60,000 bases of DNA from Antedon mediterranea (Eukaryota; Echinodermata; Crinoidea; Comatulida; Antedonidae), in NCBI RefSeq assembly GCF_964355755.1, contig NC_092680.1, forward strand, positions 20,625,001-20,685,000. Direction: 5' to 3'. Of this stretch, positions 31,601 to 44,700 are shown piece after piece. Position numbers and translations under genes: made by a program. A model generated the notes under the pieces. The model ran no database searches, had not been told where the DNA came from, and saw nothing but the letters and a program-made list of their open reading frames with translations. The stretch's first letter is position 1, and each line of letters begins with the position of its first letter.

Positions 31601-34600
31601 CAAACAAAAAATCGTTGATGAGGTTTTTAGGGATGGTGGGGTGCTATCGGAAGTTTTGTCCCAATTTTTCTAGCGTAGCAGGTCCTCTTACAGAATTGCT
31701 TAAGAAGAATGTAAAATTTAAGTGGTCAGATATATGTGAAAGTGCCTTTAGGAAAATTAAGTCTATGCTAATGTGTGAACCAATCCTTATAGCACCGGAT
31801 TTTAAGAAACAATTCCGTTTGTATGTAGACGCCTGTGATGTGGGGATTGGTAGCGTTCTCATGCAGAAGAACGTTGATGGGATAGAATGTCCCGTATGTT
31901 ATTTTTCTAGAAAATTAAGTAAACATCAAATGAATTATTCGACTATTGAGAAAGAATGTCTGGCACTATTGGAGTCGTTAACGCATTTTGATGTATATCT
32001 AAGCACTACCGTAGACCCAATACTTGTGTTCACTGACCACAACCCACTTACCTTTATTTATAAAATGCGAAATAAAAATCAGCGGTTGCTGAGGTGGGGA
32101 CTAACTTTACAAGAATACAATGTTGAGATTAAGCATGTTAAAGGAAAGGAAAATGTGATTGCCGACGCTCTGTCTCGTGGGGTGTGAACAATATAAATAT
32201 TATGAATGTAACGCAAATGAATATAAATATTATGAATGTAATGCAAATGAACATAAATATTATGAATGTAATGCAAATGAATATAATGTTATGAATGTAA
32301 TGCAAATGAATAAAGATGTGTAAAATTAAGAATTATAAAAAAAAAATGTATGTATACTTGTGTGAAAAAAAAAAAAAATAGTAAATAATACAAGTTAAAA
32401 TAGTGATATGTAGCCCTAAGGTAAAGAAAAAGTAGGAAATGCAATAAAAATTGAAGTGTTAAAAAAAAAAAAAAAGTAGATGAATAAAATGATAATATAT
32501 GATGTAATGTGAAATTGAAATTGGGTAATAAATTAGAGATTTTTTTGTAAATACCAGTGGTTGGTGAGGAGGCACCAAAAGTTTTCCTGACGAAAAACTA
32601 ACTTTAAGGGGGAGAGTGTTACGTGTGACGAGAGTCAGGTGTCACATGTCACATGCAAATGAATCAAGTCGCCGGTGGTCAAGTGGACGAATCAGAATGG
32701 AGCATGGTGGTGCGCGGTATTTTGGAAAGCTGTGCTGGGTGTGGGATACAAAAAAGGGAGTCACTCAGGAGACAGGGCCAGCTAAGGACGCTTGCGGTTA
32801 GAACTGTGCTTGAGACTGGAAGCGAGGCAGGACGATAAGAATGGGGAGGTTGTGATGTGTACAGATGGCCAGGCAAACCAACCACTCGGTATCATACGTA
32901 TCTATAATTGTGTTGTTATGTATTTTGTGCTTCGTGAAAGGAAATAAATGGAGCTCGTGCTCTTTGCATAATACTCTGAGTGTCGACTATTGTTTGTTCC
33001 AAGCCTCGTTGTTGCTATTTATTTAGGTATTTCGGCCTAGGCCAAAAGTGGTCGTAACAACTGTCATACAGTAATTGTGTATTATTGTAAATAAAACAAT
33101 TACCTTAGCTTGCAATGACAATGATGCACCATGCTGTTGTATGAGGAATTCCACTATTTCCAAGGTACAATGTTCATAACACAGATATGAATGAAGTGGA
33201 GTGTCTCCCTCCTTGATGAATAAAATCATAATTATAAGTTCAATATATTGATAACAGCTATATAAGTAATTGATAAGTGCTAAATAGACAACCAATAAAT
33301 GTATAGCAAAACACATCTCATCACAAATGGTAAAGTATACTGTGTGTTCTAAAATATTTTGCAGCTAAATTCATTATAATTTACATCATTGTCTACCTTT
33401 GTTACAGTATCTTTACATAGTAATTTATGCAATCTTATGAATAATTGTTATACCTATAGTCCAGTAAAAATATGGTTGAACATAGAACAAATTGCAACAG
33501 AATTTTTTTTTGTTTTATTTGGTTGATATGGTGAACATGAACATCATATCCAAAGTTTACCAAAATCGGACATCGGGAAGTGGGTTAATTAGCATAAATT
33601 CAAAATGGCCGCCATTTGCTATTTTAAAGCCCCATATCTCCTTAACGGTTGGATTTAGACCACCTATATGCATTACGAGTAGATATAAATGTGATATTAA
33701 ACATTCTAACTGGCATATTTAAATTTCCATAGGACGTACCTATGACGTCATATGGTAGTTGTGACGTCATAAATTATGTTATAAATGCTTAAATGACATT
33801 ATACTATGCGAACAATTTAGAAACTGCAGAAAAACAAGTTTCCTAACATTCTCCTTGTTGAAATGAACATAATTTCCAAAGTTTACCAAAATCGGACGTC
33901 AGGAAGTGTGTTAATTAGCATAAATTAAAAATGGCCGCTATTTACTATATCATTTTGAAGCCCTATATCTCCTTAATGGTGGTTTTAGACCACCAAAGTG
34001 CATTGCGAGTAGATATAAATGTGACATTAAACTTCCCAATTAGCACATTTAAATTACCATATGACGTAAATATGACGTCATAAGGTAGTTGTGACGTCAT
34101 ATATTATGTTATAACTGCTTAAATGGCATTATCCCATGCTAAAAAATTTAGAAACTGCAGGAAAACAATTTTCTAACAATTTCCTGTTGAAATGAACATG
34201 ATATCCTAAGTTCACCAAAATCAGACTTCAAGAGGGTCAATTAGCATAAATTCAAAATACCATTTTGAAGCCCTGTATCTCCTTAGCGGTTGGGTTTAGA
34301 CAGCCTATGTGCATTACGAGTAGATATACATGTAAAAACCATTGAAATTTATCATTAAGTTTCCATTTACAAAATCTTATGAAAATAGATATTCTACAGA
34401 ACCGTATGAAAGGTGATCATCAACTGTATTTCCGAAACTGATTTGTACTCAAGCGCACATCTTGTTTTGTGTTTTCTAAAACTACATCTTTTAGAACTTT
34501 ATCTCTTTAAATTGGTAAAGGAATAAAAAAAATATTGTAATGAGGCGATTGATTGTGGATCAGGCTATTCAAACCCATCATTCCCACTAACTCATCTCAA

Positions 34601-35688
34601 TTGAAATGAAAATGATAAATGTCATACTGTAGTTTTCTGTATAGTCAGCATCTCCATTCTGCTCTTTCAAATTTGCTATTTCATTGCATCTGTTTGGTGT
34701 CGATCATTTATGAGACAACAACTTTTTATGATGTTTTATATAATGTTTATCTTTTGAATGCTGTTTCCACGATTCAATGAGCATATAACAAGGACACTTC
34801 ATCCTAGTGTTAACTAGGGTGAAGAACCATCAGTTAAAAGATACACATCAACGGAATCCAAAAAGGGGTTGTTAAGGTAATACAGTAATTTTCAAACTTG
34901 CCACTACTAATTACAGTATTTTATTTTTCGACAAGACAGTATTCAACTTCCTTGACAAAAAATGTCAGAAAAATGGAATAGAAACTTTGAATGCAGATGG
35001 GGATCTATTAAATATCTTACTTTGCCTTAATTAAAAAAAGCGATTGCGTTTTAAGTTAAGACAGAAGAAGCAAAAAATAGTGGAATAATTGGTACTTAAA
35101 GAAAACATCTTAAGGAGCAAATTTGCAACATCTTTGTAATGCTCTGCACTTGCAAAGAAACAGGGGGATGCATTCTATTCTAAGCAAGAACTGTTTGGTC
35201 CAAAATTTAAAAAGACATCAGAAAAGCCAATGAAGTAGACTTGCTGTGCCTACATGTATGGTGGAAGTATTTTGACGGCGCCAACATTACATTTTCTATG
35301 TATGTACTTTGGATTGGAAACTTACTGTGATCCAACTCCATATTTAGGATGGGGTCGAATTATTAAATCCCAGACTCATTACTTAATTAAGAATCCTATT
35401 TCTTTAAATATATATGAGATATATGAGATATATATGCAGTTATAAAAAGTTGCAGTTGCAGAAAATTAACTGGAATGTTCTATTGCATGTTGTGAAGAGT
35501 GGCCGAATAACTTCTGATACCCTTCAATTCAAATATTCTTTATTCATCCTCTATCATGAAAATATACAACAACAATATATGAGAACATAAAAAAGATGAA
35601 AAGGAAACACATAAAAACTCAAAAGAGCTTGATTAGTTGTGTCCCCCTATGTCCCTAACTAGCCTAAAAAACTAAAACATAAATAATA

Positions 35689-35731
<43 letters not shown>

Positions 35732-38700
35732 AATCCTGCAACAAGTATAATTTTTAAAATTATTTGTAAAATGATAATAAATGTTCTTTAAACAATGATT
35801 TAAATATATATATTGATTTGGTACTTTGTAGTTCGTAATTCAAGTCATTCCACAATTTGGGTCCCACACATGACACAGTAAAACTAGTAGAAGTACGATT
35901 ACGTTTTCTGAGTCTCATTTTGTCTTTAGATCTTGTATTATAATTATGGTAAGAACCATTTTTAATAAAGAGCGATGAAAAACGCACGTCCTGATTAGTA
36001 GTAACATTATACATGAAAAGCCCAATTTGGTACTTATTGATATCCGCAATTTTAAGAAGTTTAAATTTATAGAAACATTCAGTCATTGAATCATTAAACT
36101 TTGACCATGTTATAGCTCGTAATGCCCTTTTCTGGAGTTTAAATAACTCATCTAAATAACTTGGAAATGTGCTACACCATATTATGTTGCAATAATTTAA
36201 TACTGGTTCAATGAGTGATTTGTATATTGTCCAGAGAGCATAGGTTGGTAAAAAATGTCTTACTTTATATAGTATGCCTACATATCGAGATATTTTCCTA
36301 GCTGTAACATTGATGTGGTTCTTATATGTGAGAAATTCATCAATATGTACTCCAAGGAATTTAGTCGATTTAACTCTATCTATTCTTTTATTGTTGACAT
36401 AAATATTTACATTCTCTAAATTACTTGGATTTCGCTGATTGCGGAAAATTATGTAATTAGTTTTTTTAACGTTGATTGATAGTTTATTGCACATGAACCA
36501 ATCCGAAACATTTTTTAGTTCACCATTAACTAGTTCTATGAGCGTATCCAAGTTTTCGTGAGATGCAGATATGTTTGTGTCGTCAGCAAATAAAACAAAA
36601 GATAACGAGTTTGAGCAATTAAATACATCGTTAATGTACAAAATAAAAAGTAGAGGCCCCAGAATTGAACCCTGTGGTACACCGCAATTTATATCCATCA
36701 AACACGAACTTGTGTTATCAATAGACGTAAATTGTTTCCTTCCACTAATATAGTTTCTAAACCATTTAAGGGCCGTGCCTCTTATGCCATAGTGTTCCAA
36801 TTTTTTAAGAAGTATATCATGGTTGATGGTGTCAAACGCTTTTGACAAATCAATAAATATTCCGATGGTATTTTTTTTCTTATCAAGCGCATCGGTTATT
36901 CGTTCAACCAGATCTATAACGGCCATAAAAGTAGAACTGTTTTTTCTGAAACCATATTGTGCATTATTAAGGATGTTAAACTTTGTGATATAATTATTTA
37001 CTCTAATTTGAACAATTTTTTCAAGAATTTTTGAAGCGGTAGGCAGAATAGAGATCGGCCTATAATTACTGACGTCACTTTTATTGCCAGATTTAAAAAT
37101 TGGAACTACTCTAGCTACTTTCATACTATCAGGGACCATGCCTGTCTCAAGAGAGAGGTTAAAGATATGTACAAGAGGAGATGCCACAGCAGCAATAATA
37201 TGTTTTAGAATGCGATTACTTAAGTTATCAACACCTTCTGAATTTGAATTTTTGATTTGACTAACTATTTCAATGACCTCTTCTTCATTCGTAGGATTGA
37301 AAAATATGGATTGGGATTGACTCTCTTTCATATATTGTTTAAAGTCAGAATTGTTTACATTTGGTATTTTGTTTGCTAATTCATTTCCAATGTTGGAGAA
37401 GAAGTCATTAAAAGCGTCAGACATACCTTTTGGATCACATACCAAAGTTTTATTACTATGGTTAATTACCTCATTTGGCTTAACACTCGATTTTTTTCTA
37501 TTTAGAACTTCATTTAAAACTTTCCATGTTTGCTTTGAATCGTGTCGAGCTGCATCCAGTTTTTTGGAATAATATTGTTTTTTCCGAATTCTAATTAAAT
37601 GAGTTAATTTATTTTTGTACTTTTTATATATATTTTTTAATAATTGTGTTGGGTTTTTAAGGTATTTTTTATAAAGTTTATTTTTCTTTTTTATTGAAAT
37701 CAAAATTCCTGTTGTGATCCATGGTTTTTTCTTTGTATTACCATTTGGCTTATTACTTTTTGTAGGTATGTTATTATCTATGAGATTGGATAGTTTTTTA
37801 ATAAATAGGTTATATGATGTATTGGTATCTGTGCATAAATATAGTTCACCCCAATCCTCATTAGAAATAGCAATAAGCAAGTTATTTAATGTTGTATCAT
37901 TAATTATTTTTTGTTTTGTAATTGGAGCTTGTGTGTTAGTATTTAATGACAAGTGTGTTGTCATGAAAATGGGTAGATGATCGGTAATGTCAGTGACTAT
38001 TACTCCACAATGCGAAATGTTATCATCATTTGTAATAATATTATCTAAAATTGTAGCAGAAGACGATGTTATTCTCGTGGGTAAGTTGATTAATGGATTA
38101 AAAGATGTTGAGTAAATAATGTTTGTGAATTCCTGTGTTGTTTTTTGAATGTCATATTTTAATAAGTCTTGATTAAAATCTCCTAAGATATAGCAGTTTT
38201 TGTTTTCGCGATTAAGTTTATGTAAGATTTCTTCCAGATCAGAGTTAAATGAGTTGACGTTTGAATTTGGTGGTCGATACAACATACCTACAATAGTATT
38301 TTTGCCGTTTGTGTTTATTATTTCTAGAAAAAGTGAATCAATGGAGTTATCATTAAATACAAAATCATCACGTGTTACGGTGTTGATTTGTTCTTTTAAA
38401 TATAGACAAACTCCACCACCGACTCTACCTTCTCTATTACAAGTGTACATATTGTATCCATTGATATTTAATAAGTCAATTGGCGTGTTCTTATTTATCC
38501 AGGTTTCCGAGAAACCAAGTACATCAAACGCACGACCTATGGTATCTAACATAATGCTAATTTCGTCGAAGTGTTTTGGAAGACTACGTGCATCCATTAC
38601 CCATGATCTTAACCTGGATGTGGTAAATGTTGTACTATTTTCATGAGATTAAAAACATTTTTTCCTTTCGGTTTCTATATTTTCCCCTTAGAATAATGCC

Positions 38701-41700
38701 AATTGTCATTATTGTGACAAAATACATGACGTCATATGTCTTATGACATCATAGGTACGTTATATGGCAATTTAAATATGCTAATTATAAAGTTTAATAT
38801 CACATTTATATCTACTCTCAATGCACTTAGGTGGTCTAAAACCAAGCGTTAAGGAGATATGGAGCTTCAAAATGGTATGATAAATAGCGGCCATTTTGAA
38901 TGTATGCTAATTAACCCACTTCCTGACGTCCGATTTTGGAAATAATGTTCATTTTAACAAGGAGAATGTCAAGAAACATGTTTTCTTGCAGTTCCTAAAT
39001 TGTTCGAATAGTATAATGTCATTTAAACAGTTATAACATAATATATGACGTCACAACTACCATATGACGTCATAATTACGTCATATGGAAATATAAATAT
39101 GCTAATTAGAATGTTTAATATCACATTTATATCTACTCGTAATGCACCTAGGTGGTCTAAATCCAACCGTTAGAGAGATATGAGGCTTCAAAATAGCAAA
39201 TGGCGGCCATTTTGAAATTATGCTAATTAACCCACTTCCCGATGTCCGATTTTGGTAAACTTTGGATATGATATTCATTTGAACCATATTTACCAGACAA
39301 AACAAAAAAAAATTCTGTTGCAATTTGTTCTAGGTTCACCCTATTTTTTACTTATCTTTACTGGACTACTAGTACTAGTCGTGAAAATAATTTCATTTTG
39401 AAATGAGTAAATTATTTCTTTTTTGTTAATCCAATACAAGAAAACAAATAAGTATGTAATATAAGTATGTGTAAATGTGTGTATGTACTGTCATACAGTA
39501 ATTGTGTATTATTGTAAATAAAACAATTACCTTATTTTGCAATGACAATGATGCACCATGCTGTTGTATGAGGAATTCCACTATTTCCAAGGTACACAAT
39601 CGATTTCCCACATACAAATGAAGTGGAGTGTCTCCATCCTTGATAAACAAAATCATAATCATAAGTTCAATAATATTGATAACAGCTATATAAGTAATTG
39701 ATAAGTGCTAAATAGACAACCAATAAATGTATAGAAAAACACATCTCATCACAGATGGTAAAGTATACAGAGTGTATTCTCTTGCAACTTAATCCTGTAG
39801 TAAATTTGTTGCAGTTAAGTTCATTATAATTTACGTCATTGTCTACCTTTGTTACAGTATCTTTACATAGTAATTTATACAATCTTATGAATTTTTATAC
39901 CTATAGTCTTGAAAATAATTTCATTTTGAAATGAGTAAATTATTTCTTTTTTGTTAATCCAATACAAGAAAACAAATAAGTATGTAATAAGTATGTGTAA
40001 ATGTGTGTATGTATAGTGTCATACAGTAATTGTGTATTATTGTAAATAAAACAATTACCTTATTTTGCAATGACAATGATGCCCCATGCTGTTGTATGAG
40101 GAATTTCACTATTTCCAAGGTACAATATATATTTTTCACATGCAAATGAAGTGGAGTGTCTCCATCCTTGATGAACAAAATCATAATCATAAGTTCAATA
40201 ATATTGATAACAGCTATATAAGTAATTGATAAGTGCTAAATAGACAACCAATAAATGTATAGCAAAACACATCTCATCACAAATGGTAAAGTATACTGTG
40301 TGTATTCTCTTGCAACTTAATCCTGTAGTAAATTTGTTGCAGTTAAGTTCATTATAATTTACATCATTGTCTACCTTTGTTACAGTATCTTTACATAGTA
40401 ATTTATGCAATCTTATGAATTTTTATACCTATAGTCTTGAAAATAATTTCATTTTGAAATGAGTAAATTATTTCTTTTTTGTTAATCCAATACAAGAAAA
40501 CAAATAAGTATGTAATAAGTATGTGTAAATGTGTGTATGTACTGTCATACAGTAATTGTGTATTATTGTAAATAAAACAATTACCTTATTTTGCAATGAC
40601 AATGATGCCCCATGGTGTTGTATGAGGACTTTCACTATTTCCAAGGTACAATGTTGATAACGCAGGTACAAATGAAGTGGAGTGTTTCCATCCTTGATGA
40701 ACAAAATCATAATCGTAAGTTCAATAATATTGATAACAGCTATATAAGTAATTGATAAGTGCTAAATAGACAACCAATAAATGTATAGCAAAACACATCT
40801 CATCACAGATGGTAAAGTATGCTGTGTGTATTCTCTTGCAACTTAATCCTGTAGTAAATTTGTTGCAGTTAAGTTCATTATAATTTACATCATTGTCTAC
40901 CTTTGTTACAGTATCTTTACATGGTAATTTATGCTATCTTCTGAATCGTTACACCTCGTCTTTAAAATAATTTCATTTTGAAAAGAGTAAATTATTTCTT
41001 TTTCGATCCAATATAAGAAAACAAAAAATTACCTTATTTTGCAATGACAATGATTCCCCATGCTGTTGTATGAGGACTTTCACTATTTCTGAGGTAGGGT
41101 TATATCTACTACTCACATACAAATGAAGTGGAGTGTTTCCATCCTTGATGAATAAAACCATAATCATAAGTTCAATAATATGATAACAGCTATATAAGTA
41201 ATTGATAAGTGCTAAATAGACAACCAATAAATGCATAGCAAAACACATCTCATCACAAATGGTAAAGTATGCTGTGTGTATTCTCTTGCAACTTAATCCT
41301 GTAGTAAATTTTTATTTATTTTTTTTTTTTAACCATATTTAATGAGGGTGATCCATCCAGCTGTTGCTGATCATTAGGGACCCTCAGAGGTTCACAAGAC
41401 AAACATATACACAAGATGCTCTACATAAACAAAGTCTTATACAAGTCTTTGGGAGTGGGGTAATTTGGTCCTTAGAAAAAATCCTGACATGTGACGGGAC
41501 TTAAACCCAGGACCATTGGAGTGGTAGACAAGCATCATAACCACCAAGCCACAACTCCACTGTTGCAGTTTAAGTTCATTATAATTTACATCATTGTCTA
41601 CCTTTGTTACAGTATCTTTACATAGTAATTTATACAATCTTATGAATAATTGTTATACCTAGTCGTGAAAATAATTTCATTTTGAAATGAGTAAATTATT

Positions 41701-44700
41701 TCTTTTTTGTTAATCCAATACAAGAAAACAAATAAGTATGTAATAGGTATGTGTAAATGTGTGTATGTACTGTCATACAGTAATTGTATAATTGTGAAAA
41801 AAAATTACCTGATTTTGCAATGATAGTGATTTACCATCGTGTATGAAGAATTCCACTATTTCTAAGTTAGGTTCGATATCATACAAGTATATTCGATAAT
41901 GCAGATAAAAATGAAGTGGAGTGTCTCCATCCTTGATAAACAAAATCATAATCATAAGTTCAATAATATTTATAACAGCTATATAAGTAATTGATAAGTG
42001 CTAAATAGACAACCAATAAATGTATAGCAAAACACATCTCATCACAAATGGTAAAGTATACTGTGTGTATTCTCTTGCAACTTAATCCTGTAGTAAATTT
42101 GTTGCAGTTAAGTTCATCATAATTTACATCATTGTCTACCTTTGTTACAGTATCTTTACATAGTAATTTATACAATCTTATGAATAATTGTTATACCTAG
42201 TCGTGAAAATAATTTCATTTTGAAATGAATAAATTATACATATCTTTTTGTTGATCTATTACAAGAAAAAAAATGTATGTAATAAATGTATGTAAGTTTG
42301 TGTATGTACTGTCATAAAGTAATTGTGTATTATTGCAAATAAACAATTACCTGATTTTGCAACGACAATGATGCCACATGCTGTTCTATGAGGAATTTCA
42401 CTATTTCCAAGGTACAATGTTCATTCCACAAATATAAATGAAGTGGAGTGTTTCCTTCCTTGATGAATAAAATCATAATCATAAGTTCAATAATATTGAT
42501 AACAGCTATATAAGTAATTGATAAGTGCTAAATAGACAACCAATAAATGTATAGCAAAACACATCTTATCACAAATGGTAAAGTATACTGTGTGTACTCT
42601 CTTGCAACTTAATCCTGTAGTAATTTTGTTGCAGTTAAGTTCATTATAATTTACATCATTGTCTACATTTGTTACAGTATCTTTACATAGTAATTTATGC
42701 AATCTTATGAATAATTGTTATACATAGTCTTGAAAATAATTTCATTTTGAAATGAGTAAATTATTTCTTTTTTGTTAATCCAATACAAGAAAACCAATAA
42801 GTATTTAATAAGTATGTGTAAATGTGTGTATGTACTGTCATACAGTAATTGTATAATTGTGAAAAAAAATTACCTTATTTTGCAATGATAGTGATTTACC
42901 ATCATGTACGAGGCATGTCACTATTTCTAAGTTAGGTTCTGGATCGTACTTGTAACGCAAATACAAATGAAGTGGAGTGTATCCATCCTTGATGAACAAA
43001 ATCATAATCATAAGTTTAATATATTGATGCTACATAAAGTAATAATTGATAAGTCTTAAATAGACAACCAATAAATGTATAGCAAAACACATCTCATCAC
43101 AAATGGTAAAGTATACTGTGTGTATTCTCTTGCAACTTAATCCTGTAGTAAATTTGTTGCAGTTAAGTTCATTATAATTTACTTCATTGTCTACATTTGT
43201 TACAGTATCTTTACATAGTAATTTATGCAATCTTATGAATTGTTATACTTAGTCTTGAAAATAATTTCATTTTGAAATGAGTAAATTATTTCTTTTTTGT
43301 TAATCCAATACAAGAAAACAAATAAGTATGTGTAAATGTGTGTATGTACTGTCATACAGTAATTGTGTAATTATTGTAAATAAAACAATTACCTTATTTT
43401 GCAATGACAATGATGCACCATGCTGTTGTATGAGGAATTTCACTATTTCCAAGGTACAATGTTGATAATACACATACAAATGAAGTGGAGTGTCTCCATC
43501 CTTTATAAACAAAATCATAATCATAAGTTCAATAATATTGATAACAGCTATATAAGTAATTGATAAATGCTAAATAGACAACCAATAAATGTATAGCAAA
43601 ACACATCTCATCACAAATGGTAAAGTATACTGTGTGTATTCTCTTGCAACTTAATCCTGTAGTAAATTTGTTGCAGTTAAATTCATTAATTTACATCATT
43701 GTCTACATTTGTTACAGTATCTTTACATAGTAATTTATGCAATCTTATGAATTGTTATACTTAGTCTTGAAAATAATTTCATTTTGAAATGAGTAAATTA
43801 TTTCTTTTTTGTTAATCCAATACAAGAAAACCAATAAGTATGTAATAAGTATGTGTAAATGTGTGTATGTACTGTCATATCAAGCTGCAGACCTGTTACA
43901 TGTGGTGTCCCCAAGGGTTCGATTCTGGGCCCACTTCTCTTCATAATTTATGCAAATGATTTCAATAATATATCTAATGTCATGTCGTCAATACTGTTTG
44001 CGGATGATTCAAGTCTGTTTTATTCACATGATGATCCAGATAGTCTCTGTGACATCGTTAATCAAGAACTAAAAAAGGTTACTACTTGGATACATGCAAA
44101 CAAGCTATCACTAAATATGCTAAAAACCAATTTTATGTTGTTTAGTAACAAATATAGTATGTTACCAAAAGATATTATTTTCAACAATGTTCCTATTAAT
44201 CAAATAACCAACACAAAATTTCTTGGTATATTTATTGACGACAGACTTGACTGGAAAGCTCATGTTAATTACCTTTGCAAATTATTATCAAAAAATGTTG
44301 GCATGATGTATAAATTGAAATCAATATTTCCTCAAAAAGTATTAAATATTTTATATTCTACTCTTATTTTATCGTACTTAAATTATGGTGTTCTTGCTTG
44401 GGGAAATGCTTCAAAATCAATTATTACTAAAATTTTATTAATCCAGAAACGAGCTGTCAGAATTATCTCAGGGGTAACTTTTCGTGCTCACACCCAAGAT
44501 CTCTTTCAAAAAAATAAAATATTAAAAATTGAGGATCTCTATAGATTTAATGTTGGTGTCATCATGTTTCAATTAACCGTCGGACACTTACCACCTATAA
44601 TATCCAGTAAATTCACTCAAAATAAACAATACCACACTCATCAAACAAGACAAAAAGATCAGTATCACCTGCCATTTACTCGAACTAGACTTAAAATGAA

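Larger units (their letters stand above)
28081..32988. repeat. Tandem duplication, copy 2 (4,908 bp)
   Basis: Second copy of the block at 23173-28080. Here the 3' LTR continues to its true end (33059), so this copy retains the original right border of the element. Confidence 0.92.
29171..33059 (+). mobile_element. Gmr1-like Ty3/gypsy element, copy 2
   Basis: As copy 1 but with a complete 3' LTR. The ends are TGTTAC...GTAACA, and the flanking tetranucleotide ACTG is present on both sides (29167-29170 and 33060-33063), a normal 4-bp target duplication in the array intron. Same 5' deletion as copy 1, showing that the deletion preceded the block duplication. Confidence 0.9.
33458..39367. mobile_element. 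Fold-back-like element with long inverted arms
   Basis: The ends are AGTCCAGTAAA and its reverse complement. The left arm (33458 to about 34370) and right arm (about 38650 to 39367) are inverted copies. Each arm is built of tandem sub-repeats of roughly 320-350 bp sharing AATGGCCGCCATTT, TAGTTGTGACGTCATA and GCATTACGAGTAGATATAAA. This arrangement resembles fold-back elements. No transposase is seen. The middle (34380-35520) is unassigned, and a LINE is nested at about 35521-38645. Confidence 0.72.

Noticed and set aside
33492-39323. Two similar frames (33492-33722 on + and 39102-39323 on -) that look like a conserved small protein
   Set aside because: They sit on the two inverted arms of the fold-back-like element, so their likeness only reflects arm identity.
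39667-40410. A 71-residue open frame repeated in many array introns (for example 23385, 39667, 40195, 42487, 49359)
   Set aside because: It lies between the donor and acceptor of consecutive ankyrin exons, varies without preference for silent changes, and is broken in several units. It is a by-product of intron homogenisation.
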